A DNA stretch of 64,000 nt from Hofstenia miamia (Eukaryota; Xenacoelomorpha; Acoela), in assembly GCA_004352715.1 (NCBI GenBank), contig SCFE01000002.1:5277850-5341849 (forward strand), in the 5' to 3' direction. This document shows, piece by piece, positions 11,396 to 24,200 of this stretch. A program made the position numbers and the translations under genes. The notes beneath the pieces were generated by a model that did no database searches, was not told the origin of the DNA, and saw only the letters and a list, made by a program, of their open reading frames with translations. The first letter of the stretch is position 1. Every line of letters begins with the position of its first letter.

Positions 11396-12047
11396 AACAA
11401 TTTCTTTTGTATTATTTTGAACATTCCTCAATATCTTGTATTCGAAATAAGAACAAGGTTTATTTCAGGAATCTAGTTTTGATTTCGTAATACTGCAAAA
11501 TGCAAAAGTAAAAATCAAAACTTAATAATCATGGGAAACCTAAATAATGTTCAGTGTGCATGGCGGGAACCATTTACGTCCTGATAAAAAATGACAAATG
11601 ATTAAATTTGTGTTGAATAGATTATTCTCAAGAAATGCGTATAGTGTAATATTTACAAATTGTTTTTGCATGTTTCAAAGATTTTTGGTCGAACGTGCCT
11701 CCAATTAATGTTGAAAAATTTTTCAAGGAACGTTCTGATTTTTTAAAAACTTAAAATTTTCCTAAAACCTAATTTTCAAGTTAATGAGAGCAACAACGTA
11801 AATGTAAGTGGAAACTCGACACTGCTATCATGTGGTGCGTTTAGATATTAAATCTCTCTATTTGAACTTGAGGTGTGTTTGAAATGAAACTGAAAGACAT
11901 AGAAGCCTAAGAATTTAGTAATACTGAAAATCTTAATTTTAATAAAGATCATAATTATCATAAACCTTTTAAATGTATACGAATAATGAAATAGAGTGGC
12001 AGTTTAAATTAAGGCACTAATTGAAAACAATCTAAAACAACTAAAAG
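11396..12047. other. Spacer downstream of TTLL10-like gene; no gene seen
   Basis: AT-rich DNA with no ORF of note. It holds whatever 3' UTR the minus-strand gene has. Confidence 0.4.
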
Positions 12048-12298
12048 TCATCCCGCCATTGTAGTAGCCATCATGGAATCTTTTATGATTGGGGGGTCAA
12101 ATTTCTCTTTTGAGATTTCTGGTGAAAGTTTTCGAGGGGGTAGTTGTGTGAGGGGCTGCACTCTAGTCTGTGGTGAAAAACGATTGCCGTATTGATAGCC
12201 ATTAAAACCGTTGAAAAGTGTTTCGAACTTTTTCTGGCCTTTCACGGGGGTCAACGGGATTCCTCTTCGACTTTTCTCCCAAAGCTCGATTGAAATGT
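12048..12298 (-). CDS. TTLL10: TTLL10-like last exon, duplicate copy A
   Basis: Begins after a TTTTTTAG acceptor, completes the Asp codon split by the previous intron, and encodes ISIELWEKSRRGIPL, then a basic Pro-rich tail ending at TGA 12048. It is identical in protein to copy B at 13762-14012. Lying downstream of copy B's stop, it would not be used if the assembly were literally correct. Confidence 0.75.
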
Positions 12299-15200
12299 CT
12301 AAAAAATTTTAAAATAATAAGTATAGCGAAATCATGTACTGAGTATTTTAGAATGACTGAAGCATTCAGAAAATAATCAAAATTCAAATTTCCTGAAATA
12401 AAAATGCGTTTAGGCAGGGTTGGAAAAACAGTTTTTTTAGAAAAAAACAGAAAAAATTTTTTTCCATGTATTTTCAAAAAAATTCGGGGGATTTCAAAAT
12501 GCTTCTTCTCGAAATTTTTATATTTTTAAATCGTGAAAANAACAAATACTCTGGAATATTCCTAAAAAGTAGTACGTGCTTTAAGTTTTTGTTTAAACCT
12601 TTGGAAGAAAAAACTGAAAGAATATCTGAAAAAGAGCATACCCTTTTAAAATCATTTTAGCCAACCCTAAGTTTGTATAATTATAATCATAGATTTAGTA
12701 AACTAGTCAACCATGGTGCACTATACCTCTCATAAAATGACTAATATTTTTGGGAAAAAAACAGCTGGCGAAATTTATAGATTTTTGTATATTCACCTTG
12801 GGGAATTGATAATGTGTTAGTCACGCTCTATGATATCACCGAGACCACATGCTGATGATCACATTCCACAAACTGCTTGAAACATTGAAAATATATTCTA
12901 ATAATACAAAACCGCACACCATAATTTGAGAATAGGTACTTTCTTAAGGCATAGTCTTAAGTAGGCCTTTTATTGAGTGAATATTTATAGATTAAACTAC
13001 TACAAGATATCAAGAGCTTGCTTAATATTAAGACTTTAAGTTTTATCAAGTAATTCTTAGACTCCTAAAGTTATTGTCTTTAACAAATAACTTTAGTTGC
13101 TAACTGAATACAATTCTTTGATTTGGCGCATAACGAAATTTTCAATGAAATATATGTTAAGTACCTTACCTAAAGATTCATTTATCACTGGAGGAATGAT
13201 TTGATCTAGAACTTCACAATTGGTGGCCAATGCTGGATTGACATTAATCTCAATAAGGTATATCTAAATCATATTCTTAATCTTATACTTCCCAAGATTC
13301 TAACCTTGAGTTCACTGTCAATCATGAAATCGAATCCTAATAGTTCAAAGAAACCAAGCTTTCGTTTCAAATTCATTTTTGCGGCGTGGAAGCAGTGCAG
13401 CATAATTTTTTTTGAAGTAGGCTAAAAAGAATTAATGAATTTAATGACATGACAAGCATGCCTCAAACACGCTGAAGTTATATCAAAATAAAATAATACA
13501 TAGGCATTGTTTAAAACAGCGCACGCGTGTGTAGGATTCCACTCATCTCCACTTGGTGCTTAAAACCGCTCACCTTTTGCACAAGGAGAAATTCTTGCGC
13601 GGCTTTTGCGTGGTGCAACGTAGTTAGACTTTGCACTCACGCACCATAGCGGGCTGTTTTAAATAGGAAGTGTGCAAGAGCCGCGCAATTATCAAAAGTG
13701 AATTATCAAATATTAAATTTTCTTGATGATTTCGGTACTACANATCTAAAACAACTAAAAGTCATCCCGCCATTGTAGTAGCCATCATGGAATCTTTTAT
13801 GATTGGGGGGTCAAATTTCTCTTTTGAGATTTCTGGTGAAAGTTTTCGAGGGGGTAGTTGTGTGAGGGGCTGCACTCTAGTCTGTGGTGAAAAACGATTG
13901 CCGTATTGATAGCCATTAAAACCGTTGAAAAGTGTTTCGAACTTTTTCTGGCCTTTCACGGGGGTCAACGGGATTCCTCTTCGACTTTTCTCCCAAAGCT
14001 CGATTGAAATATCTAAAAAATTTTAAAATAATAAGTATAGCGAAATCATGTATTGAGTATTTTAGAATGACTGAAGCATTCAGAAAATAACCAAAATTCA
14101 AATTTGCTGAAATAAAAATGCGTTTAGGCAGGGTTGGAAAAATTTTTTTTCCATGTATTTTCAGAAAAATTCGGGGGATTTCAAAATGCTTCTTCTCGAA
14201 ATTTTTATATTTTTAAATCGTGAAAAGAACAAATACTCTGGAATATTCCTAAAAAGTAGTACGTGCTTTAAGTTTTTGTTTAAACCTTTGGAAGAAAAAA
14301 CTGAAAGAATATCTGAAAAAGAGCATACCCTTTTAAAATCATTTTAGCCAACCCTAAGTTTGTATAATTATAATCATAGATTTAGTAAACTAGTCAACCA
14401 TGGTGCACTATACCTCTCATAAAATGACTAATATTTTTGGGAAAAAAACAGCTGGCGAAATTTATAGATTTTTGTATATTCACCTTGGGGAATTGATAAT
14501 GTGTTAGTCACGCTCTATGATATCACCGAGACCACATGCTGATGATCACATTCCACAAACTGCTTGAAACATTGAAAATGTATTCTAATAATACAAAACC
14601 GCACACCATAATTTGAGAATAGGTACTTTCTTAAGGCATAGTCTTAAGTAGGCCTTTTATTGAGTGAATATTTATAGATTAAACTACTACAAGATATCAA
14701 GAGCTTGCTTAATATTAAGACTTTAAGTTTTATCAAGTAATTCTTAGACTCCTAAAGTTATTGTCTTTAACAAATAACTTTAGTTGCTAACTGAATACAA
14801 TTCTTTGATTTGGCGCATAACGAAATTTTCAATGAAATATATGTTAAGTACCTTACCTAAAGATTCATTTATCACTGGAGGAATGATTTGATCTAGAACT
14901 TCACAATTGGTGGCCAATGCTGGATTGACATTAATCTCAATAAGGTATATCTAAATCATATTCTTAATCTTATACTTCCCAAGATTCTAACCTTGAGTTC
15001 ACTGTCAATCATGAAATCGAATCCTAATAGTTCAAAGAAACCAAGCTTTCGTTTCAAATTCATTTTTGCGGCGTGGAAGCAGTGCAGCATAATTTTTTTT
15101 GAAGTAGGCTAAAAAGAATTAATGAATTTAATGACATGACAAGCATGCCTCAAACACGCTGAAGTTATATCAAAATAAAATAATACATAGGCATTGTTTA

Positions 15201-18200
15201 AAACAGCGCACGCGTGTGTAGGATTCCACTCATCTCCACTTGGTGCTTAAAACCGCTCACCTTTTGCACAAGGAGAAATTCTTGCGCGGCTTTTGCGTGG
15301 TGCAACGTAGTTAGACTTTGCACTCACGCACCATAGCGGGCTGCAACGTAGTTAGACTTTGCGCAAGAGCCGCGCAATTATCAAAAGTGAATTATCAAAT
15401 ATTAAATTTTCTTGATGATTTCGGTACTACAACGACATTTGCCAGTAAATTTAAAAGATATTATTATTTGAGGCAGTAGATATGATAGGAAGCGATTTAA
15501 AAATATTTAAATATTAAGTGTAAATTATGTAAATGATCAAATTATTCAACTCCTTGGATTTAAGTATTAAACTCATTAGGCTATACTTTTGAGCCCAATC
15601 TCCAATACAAATTTTAACTAAATTCATGCTGTAAGAAATTCGCTTTACTTTGTACATTACTTATAAATATTCTGGTGAAGATAAACAAAAATGACAATGG
15701 CGGACATCTTAGTCATATTTCAAAACACGATGTTGAATCAATTTATTGGACTTTAAGCATACACAAGAAATTTATTTTATCATGTATCTAGCCCAAGTAT
15801 AATATACATTTCTGGATGTCTATGATACTGAATAGATACACAAGAAAATTGTGATACGAATGTCTATAGTGATATTGTAAATTTCGGAAAATGAGGAAAA
15901 GATCTCCACTAAACTATACTCCCATGGGATGCAATTGTTTCCAACTCACCCCATTTCCATCCTCACGGGGATCCCTATCTTTACGGAAGCTCTGGGTATA
16001 TGTACTCACCTCAAAATATTGAAGAATCTTTTTTGGAAGACAAGCTCCTAATTTTCAGTTGACAAATTCCTAAATTCTACGTTTTTTCAATTTCACATAA
16101 AAACAAAAATATAGATATTGATGACGTTGCTGAGCAATTTTTAGGACTAATGCTTCAAGAACTCCAATTTGTTTATTTTGAAGGTTTTATGTAAAATTGC
16201 GCCAAATTCTGTACACATCCTACAGAAATAACCAGTGAAATAACAGTGTGCGCACCTCTACCAATTGCGTTTAGACTTGTATAACGCTAGCATCTCTCAA
16301 AATATAATTTTTGCTTAGCATTAATTTGACATTTGCGCGGCTCTTGCTTTTTTGTTTTAAACAAGCGTGTGCAGGAATTAAAACAACGCACCTATTGCGT
16401 GCGCTGCTTTAAACAATGCCTTAGAAAGGTATAATTTATAATAAAAATTTCAGACCTATATGGGACATTTTACCTCAAAAACTTTGAAGAACCAATCAGG
16501 CTCGAAGGCTTCCTTATCCGAATAATGAGTGTTAATGTAATCATTGGCTTGTTCGTAGCTCCAAACTGTGTCATCTTTTAAGTCCTTGTACAAAGGATCC
16601 TTCTTCTGTATATACTAAAATATCACACAATAACCACTCGCTAAAATGGATAAACTTCCTATTTATAAATCTATGCATCTTAAACAAACATAAGTATAGT
16701 ATTGATATTCTGCGTTAATTAACTGTTAAAATTAACAGTGTCCTATTCAAAGTTGGTATGTCCGAGTTTAGCAGTCGGATTTCTATATGAACATAACTTA
16801 TTTGTAAAACTAGGTCGAATTAATTGTAAAAGTCATAAAATATATCAACGGACTATACACTTGACCAATTTTGCGCTCTTCTTTGGATTTTAGACTACTA
16901 AATCATATCTCTCAATTCTCATGAAAAGAAATCTCTTCCGTATCTCTATCTACCTTAAATATCTTCATTTATTGCTCCTTAAACAATTTCTTTTAGGATA
17001 CTACGACTGATTTGCTCTCTTTCCCCCATAAAATATCAAATTCTCGCTCTTCTTCCACTGTCAAATTACTTGTACCTAGAATTCTCAACATTTCTAATAA
17101 TTTCTTCTACTGTATCATAGCTCTAGCATGTTAAATCTGCACGTTTCCTTTTCTGCTCTAATTCTTTCTCAAAATATGGCATCTACTCAAAATGATTTCT
17201 TTTTCCTTTAGAGTTGCCAAATCGGATTCTTGCGTTTGTAATTTTATAAATATATATTTTGTTTTCTATACAATCACCAAATGTTTGGCATACAATTTTG
17301 TTATTATTACTATGATGATGATGATTAAATTATAAACAAACTTTACATACTGGTTCCCTATCACCAGGGGATGGCCTTAGGCAGTTCAAAATAGGGGTTA
17401 CTGGGAGTCAAGACGGTTATTCCCGCATGATTATTTTAATTAGTGACCACAATTTTACCTCAAATACCAATTATGGTGATTAAGGGCATTCCCTACAAAT
17501 CTGGTCAATGCCGGGTACTAATGCTAGTAAATTCTAAATTAAATTCCCCAAATAAAATGGCATTTTTAAAAAAGAGGCAATGGATTGCTTTAAAATACGA
17601 ATTCTATTAATGTTTAACGTCAATTCTTGACAGTTCCTTAATGAATACTAATGTACTAGTTGAAAATGAACTTAAGAGTAACAAAGTAAGGCTGGAAATT
17701 GTTTCAGTAAGTTTTCGAATTCCAAACCAAATTTGCAGTACGTTCATGAATGTATGGGAATGCGGTTATATATTGAATAATTAAAAGGAAACCGATGCCA
17801 CTTAGCAAACGTTATTAAATTAAACATGCGGAATAAATATATAATTCAAGCAATGCTTGGAATGCTTACATCAATTATAAACGATAGAGCATTGCTATAG
17901 AAACTACAATGCAATTAATCATTCCAGCAGTACGCTTATTTATAATCGAGTAATCTTAGCCGGCTTAAAAGCAGCAGATAAACATAAAAAAATTACATAA
18001 AACGAAATTGTTTGATTATAAATTCAGATTTTAATATTTTTGTTGAATACAAAATTTTTGGACTTGCACACACCTTAGGTAGTGGTACAAAAATTAAGAA
18101 AAACAAATCATCAAAGTTTTAGTCGACTTAAAGCTGTAACCGCCCGTTACTAATAAAGTTTGTAAACAAAACAAAAAAAACCTGATTATTAAGATGTGCA

Positions 18201-21200
18201 GTAAGATTTTCGGAATCCAAGTCGTAGTCATAAATGCAACGACGTAAATACCCTTTATGATAATAGACCATAAATGGAGTTGTGCTAGCAATCAACATGT
18301 ACACACGAATGTCAATTTTCTTATTTTCTAACAGAAGCGGCTTAGCAATGTATCTAAACAATACATAAATCAACGTCGTAATATGAACGTTAGTGATGGA
18401 TCTAGCAATTGATCAACTAAAAGAAAATCATTCAAAACATTAATAAACAAAAGTAAATCTTTGACCGCATTTACTTAGAGCACTACCGTAAAGATCACAT
18501 CGACAAATTGAAAAAATAATGATGATATATTACCCTCCGCATCCTGCGCATATGTAAAAATTCACCAACAGCAGAAAATAGTAAAAAATAATGTTAGTCA
18601 CGGATTTTGAATAGGGAAAACACGAAACTCAATATATGTAGGTATTGAGGGCGAAAATAATGAATATGTTTATATGTTCGAGTGTTTTTTGAAATGCAGA
18701 CTTCACAGAATGAACACTTCATATGGTTTTCATCATGAGAGATATTTTTAGTTGGAAGAGGTGGAAACTTTCTTGAAACTAACGCTTCTCCAACACGGTA
18801 CACAGCTAATTATAGGACATAAAACATCAAATCTTGGAAATTCTTTCAAAATTTTGGTACTTTAAGATTCTGCTATATATAAGGTGAGGTGGTTAAGGCG
18901 AAAGCATTAAAATTCCAAAAATAACTTGTAGAAAGACTAAACTTAGCAAGAATAAACTTGATTTCGATTGGACCTTCAATATATTTCTTAGTGCCAAAAG
19001 TGCCGAACCTAATAGTTATCACATCAAGTATGGATATAAAAATTGCAATGTAATGACATAAATTGCTTTAAGAATAAACTCAAGAAAACACACATACTAA
19101 TTTGATATTGAAAATTCGATAAAACAGAAACATGATGAAAGTTGCTTCATTAATGTCAGGTGAAACATTACTATAAGAAATTAAATATTTGAATTATATA
19201 CAAAAATTACATAAATAATTACGAATGTGCCTACACTCATATATGCAACAGTTCATAATGCTACGTACAAGTATATTTAATTGAAAAAACAGAAAACACA
19301 AATTTGGTCAGTACCCATAGTTTGGATGCATTAAATATAAGTAGTTCTACTATAGAATTATAAACATTTGAAATGTTGATCGAAACAGTCATGCATATTC
19401 ATGCTTATGTTAGACATGTGCATCTCAATGATAAAAGAATGGAAAGTTAAATATTTTAGTTGAACATTTAGCTGCGAATGAACTTTGTGAGCAAAACAGG
19501 ACAATCAAAATAACATTGAAAAAAATAATAAACAGAAGAAAGCTGTTAATCACACTGATTCAAAATTTCAAAGATTCCTTAATGCTTGATTTGGCAGGGA
19601 ATCTTTTATTACATTTCCTACTGCTGTGTATCATTATACAGTGCTAATGCAGCTAACACGTAGATGACATGACATTCTTCGTGACCGAAGAGTTTTTGGG
19701 CTTTCTGCCTTAACCCCAACTAGGCATCAAAGCCTTTACTGTTTGGGTAAAAATTTCTCTCTTAAAAAATAAACAGTAAATTAAAATGAAAAATACTACT
19801 AGTCAAATGTTAGTTGTTAAGCTCTTAAAAAATAGATAACTATCCAGACATATGACATGCTCACTGTAAATGATAAGGTTAAACAGCTTACATCATTAAA
19901 TTATCATGGTTAAATATCCAAACAGTGCAAAGTGTTAAGTGAATAGAAAACCAAATCTGAGAAAACATTCACCTTTGTACTATCCGATCATTGGCTGAAG
20001 TCCGCCTATAAATGTTTTGTCTATGTGCATTTAAACGATCCTGAAGTTCCTCCAGACTTCGGATTAGAAAAATTCCGATTCCTTGATTGAGGCCACTTGG
20101 CTTACAAATCCAAACCTCGTTTTCTAAATGTGTACAAAATGACTTAAAAGACGTTGAATTCCATGATCTGGCATTATGTTAATTAAGCCATTAATTAATG
20201 AATTTGATTTAGCAAGGCTTACTTTGATAGGTGGCAAGAAATTGTTCTTTTTCAGATCTGATATTAAGTCGATATGTTTCATTAAAAAATTCTGCAAGAT
20301 GGAGTTCCCTAAAATAAATAATTTAATACTTTTTATCAGATGTAGAAGTTTAAAGAAGTTTGTCAATTCAATCTTTCAAAACATTGTACATGATCAAATT
20401 TTGTGAACAAAAGCGCGAAAACTTAAATTACCCTTCCATTTTATTCATTCGTTCTAGAAGACGCTCATACTGCCGCAAACTCTCCAAAAGCCCAATTTTC
20501 GTGGTGAGAATAGAAATGTTGGGAATGTGGTTCACCATCTGCTCCCCTTCTCTGAAATCATCGTAGCGAATAGAACTAACGCACTGCACCCACTTTAGTT
20601 TAAAATCTACACTTTTGCGCTCATTGATTGCTGACCAGTTCAGTCGGTTCTCCATGTGATCTATTATCCTAAATGGAGAATAAATCATTTCCACCTCTTG
20701 TATATGGACTATAGAATTGGTTAGGTATTTTGTTATTCTAACTGCTCTTGCTAATGCATAAAGTTCTTATTCAAAAGGAAGAAATTAAGAAAAATGAAAA
20801 GATCGTCTCTTTCTGTGTAATAAAATAAATTAGTCTTTAGATACTTCTACAAACGTTTACGAAATTTTTCACTGAATTATAACTATTCATGCTATCAATC
20901 CAAATGTATATTGAATGTGTCTGCTTCAAATTAAAACAAATACATCATAACCAAACGAAAAGCATCTTGACTTCTTAAAAAAATTCCAACGTCCTTTGAT
21001 AGATTTTCTAGAGCTGAAGTGATCAATCATTCATTATATAAATACACTACTAGGTTACATCAAGCATTCTGTTACATTTGCAAAAAACATTTGAGTGGAG
21101 TATTTCAGCAAAAAATTGTTATCCATTGTTTCGGACTGTTCATTGATGTTAAAATGCGTAATATATAACATTTGCGTTAATAAAGAACTGATTAAAAAAA

Positions 21201-24200
21201 AGCTTTTCGCAGCTGTAACAAAACTTATGGAACGGCCTAAAATAATTGAAAAGATGCACAACTATATTATAATCGATAAAATTCGTACAGCATGGCGTTA
21301 TTTCCTTTCCCAACAAAGTACTGATTAGGAAGCTCTCGATATTTTGCAAAGTTGTAAATACTCCTAGGCGGTGGCAGTTTACTAGCAGGGACATCTAGAC
21401 TTCCCCACTCTACTGATGGGTAGGCATCCACTCTAGCAGAACCATACGGTTTCGATTGGGGGACGGCACGTCGTGGTATTTGTAGCTGAGTTACAGAAAG
21501 CTGCTTTGTGGATTTACTGCTGTTGCCGTCGCTATCAAAATTGTCCTTCTTTGGAGAAATCGAGCCTTTCACTCGTGGCCGCATTGAATAGGTCTAAATT
21601 GAATTTGATTTAAGTTGATATCATTTGAAACTCAGATAAAACGTTTACAAACAAATTACATTAATGAATATAGTTAAACAAATGTCTGCGTACCTGAATG
21701 TTAGCTTTCGAATGCGAAATTTTTCAGGGTTCAGATAAAGCAGCCATTAATAACAAATAAACAAGAAATCCGACAATTCAAATTTTATTGGAAATTAAAC
21801 ATACATCGATCTTAATGATGCATTAGAAGAGAGATTTATAATCAATATTTCAATGCCATTTGAAACATGAAAGTTCTCAATGACGGAGCCGGGATTAAAT
21901 CGTGTAGTTAAGACGCAGCTCCAACTTTTACAAACGACTTTGTCAGGAATTTGTGGAATGCAAAACTTCCATTTTTACACGATTTAATCAGCCCCATTCA
22001 ATCGTGTAGTTAAGATGCAGTAACAACAAAAAGTTGGAGCTCCTTTTTCAATACCCAACTAAATCGGCTCGACTTTTTTAATTTATACATTGAAATATAA
22101 ATTGGTAATTACATTTATACTAAAGTATTTAAATAAATATAGGTTCGCATAGACAAGATTTAATGTATCAACGTTTTGAGTTTGATATTTAGTAAAATAA
22201 GTAAATATTTTTTGTATTGATTTGAAGGAATTTACGCTTGATATTTATTTGATATGATGTCAAAAGTGGCATCATAAATACAAAACTACCGACATTTAGA
22301 AATTACTAGCATGAGCTTCAATTGCTGTAATTGATAAGGGACCAAACAAAAATAATGAATCTATACTGTTTGTGGAGTGGTTTAATTATTTGGATTTCAG
22401 TATATGGCATGTACGTTTTAATAATATATTTATCAACTGATAAAAAAAAATATATATATACATAGCCAATATAACGAATTACTGTAATATCTTGCAAAAT
22501 CCTAGTAACAATAAACAACGCGCTAAATAATATAATAGTAACTAGTAGCACATTACCATTAAAAATATTTAGTCGTTCCTTATGCGCATGGGCGAGTCTA
22601 CTGGCGGGCTGTAGCCCAACCAAGTCTCTACTCTAGCCCGCCCATTTGAACCTCCTGATATCATGAAGCAGATATATATATATAGACGGGGTGAAATCTA
22701 TCACAGGGAAAGATCTCGGGGGATACATTATATTTGATGTCATTTGTTAATATTATATCATAACATCCAAAATCACGGGTATAGATTGCACAGATTCCTA
22801 CATATAAAGAGTAAGAATGATTTAAGAAATATGTCATACTATGTACAGTTTCCACGCTTAGGTAATGTTTGACCATCTTGGATAGTATTTAAGTAATATT
22901 TATGAATTATTTCAGTATTTCAATAAATTTTCGGTCAAATATATTTGTGAGTGGCATTTTGCAGACTGATAATTAGAAAAATTGCAATTGATATATATAA
23001 TTTTTCATACAGATTCCTGCAAAAGGTGCCTGCAGCTCTTATTTAAAAATTTTTTACTACTAAAAGCATTCAGTAAATAACAGGTGCGGTTTGGGGAGGG
23101 TGGTCGCCGCTTTCAAAACGGTCTAAACATTAGATGAAGTTGCAGATCTTTTATGTGAATAGTGTGATAAGAAAAACTAATTTTTAGTGTTTTTCATAAG
23201 ATAGGAACCATATTTTTCAAAAATTGTCTGCTCTCCTTTGAATAAAGAACGTTTTAAACGTCTTAAATTGTAATAGCAGCTTATAAATGGAATGTAATAC
23301 CTGCAATCTAGTGCTCAATTTTGACAAATTCAACTGTAAACAGTTGTAAAGGCCGATCAATTAATAAAAATCAAAGGAATGCGTAAGTGAGCTTATCAAT
23401 TGAACTAATACTGCTGTAAACGCTAGAAAAAAGAACATAGCTGCACAATTGCGATCAAAGCCCTTTTGATATTTTTTCTTTTAATAACAAATATAAGTGT
23501 AATAAACAAGTTCAATTGAACAGTGTAATAACAACAACATTTTCTTCTCAATTAAGAAATGTTATAATTCATTAATAAGCTGTAAAAAGAATACCTTTCA
23601 TGTGTATAAATATAAATCTTAATTTTTTTAAATAACCTCATAAATCAATTAAAGTTTTGCAAAAATGATTAGAATTTGTATACTTGCAAATAAATAATCG
23701 TTTTATGCAAGTTTTTGGGAAACAAATTAAACTACGCCGATTCGAAAATTTCTAGGGCCTCCCACGTATAAATCATGTTGCATGATGTCTCTAATTTCTT
23801 ATCAATGCATTCTAGCCAAAACTCAGTTCAAAATGATCTCATTGTGCTGCATAACAATTATTCCTTAAAATACGTAACATGTACCAGTAATCCAGTTTGA
23901 CAATAGCATTAGGCGATAACTCTGATAAAACAATAATTTTGGTGAGGAACCATGCAAAATTCAAGATAACTCTGAAAAAAACATTTATCTAATGATTTGC
24001 TGGAAATGAATTGCAGTAGTCACAATACCATATCTGTATTACTGTAAACCAAATAAAACACGCGATGTTAAAAACATCTAAATATTAAACAACTGTTTAG
24101 CAGTAGACAGGAATTTGAGTTTTCACTAAATCAACTTCAGGAAAAATTTGATAGATTACTTCAATTTATAAACTAAACTATGTGTAAAGACAATTGCTTA

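Larger units (their letters stand above)
12030..13742. repeat. Tandem duplicate A of the TTLL10 3' end (partner 13744-15370)
   Basis: This block matches 13744-15370 at roughly 98-99%, with a 27-bp indel (about 12430-12457) and scattered SNPs; the coding sequence is unchanged in protein. The single N at 13743 separates the copies. The pattern fits two haplotypes laid end to end. Confidence 0.85.

Noticed and set aside
20124-20366. 80-codon minus ORF in the TTLL10 region
   Set aside because: A different frame of the same strand encodes EFFNETYRL and splices in phase with both neighbours.
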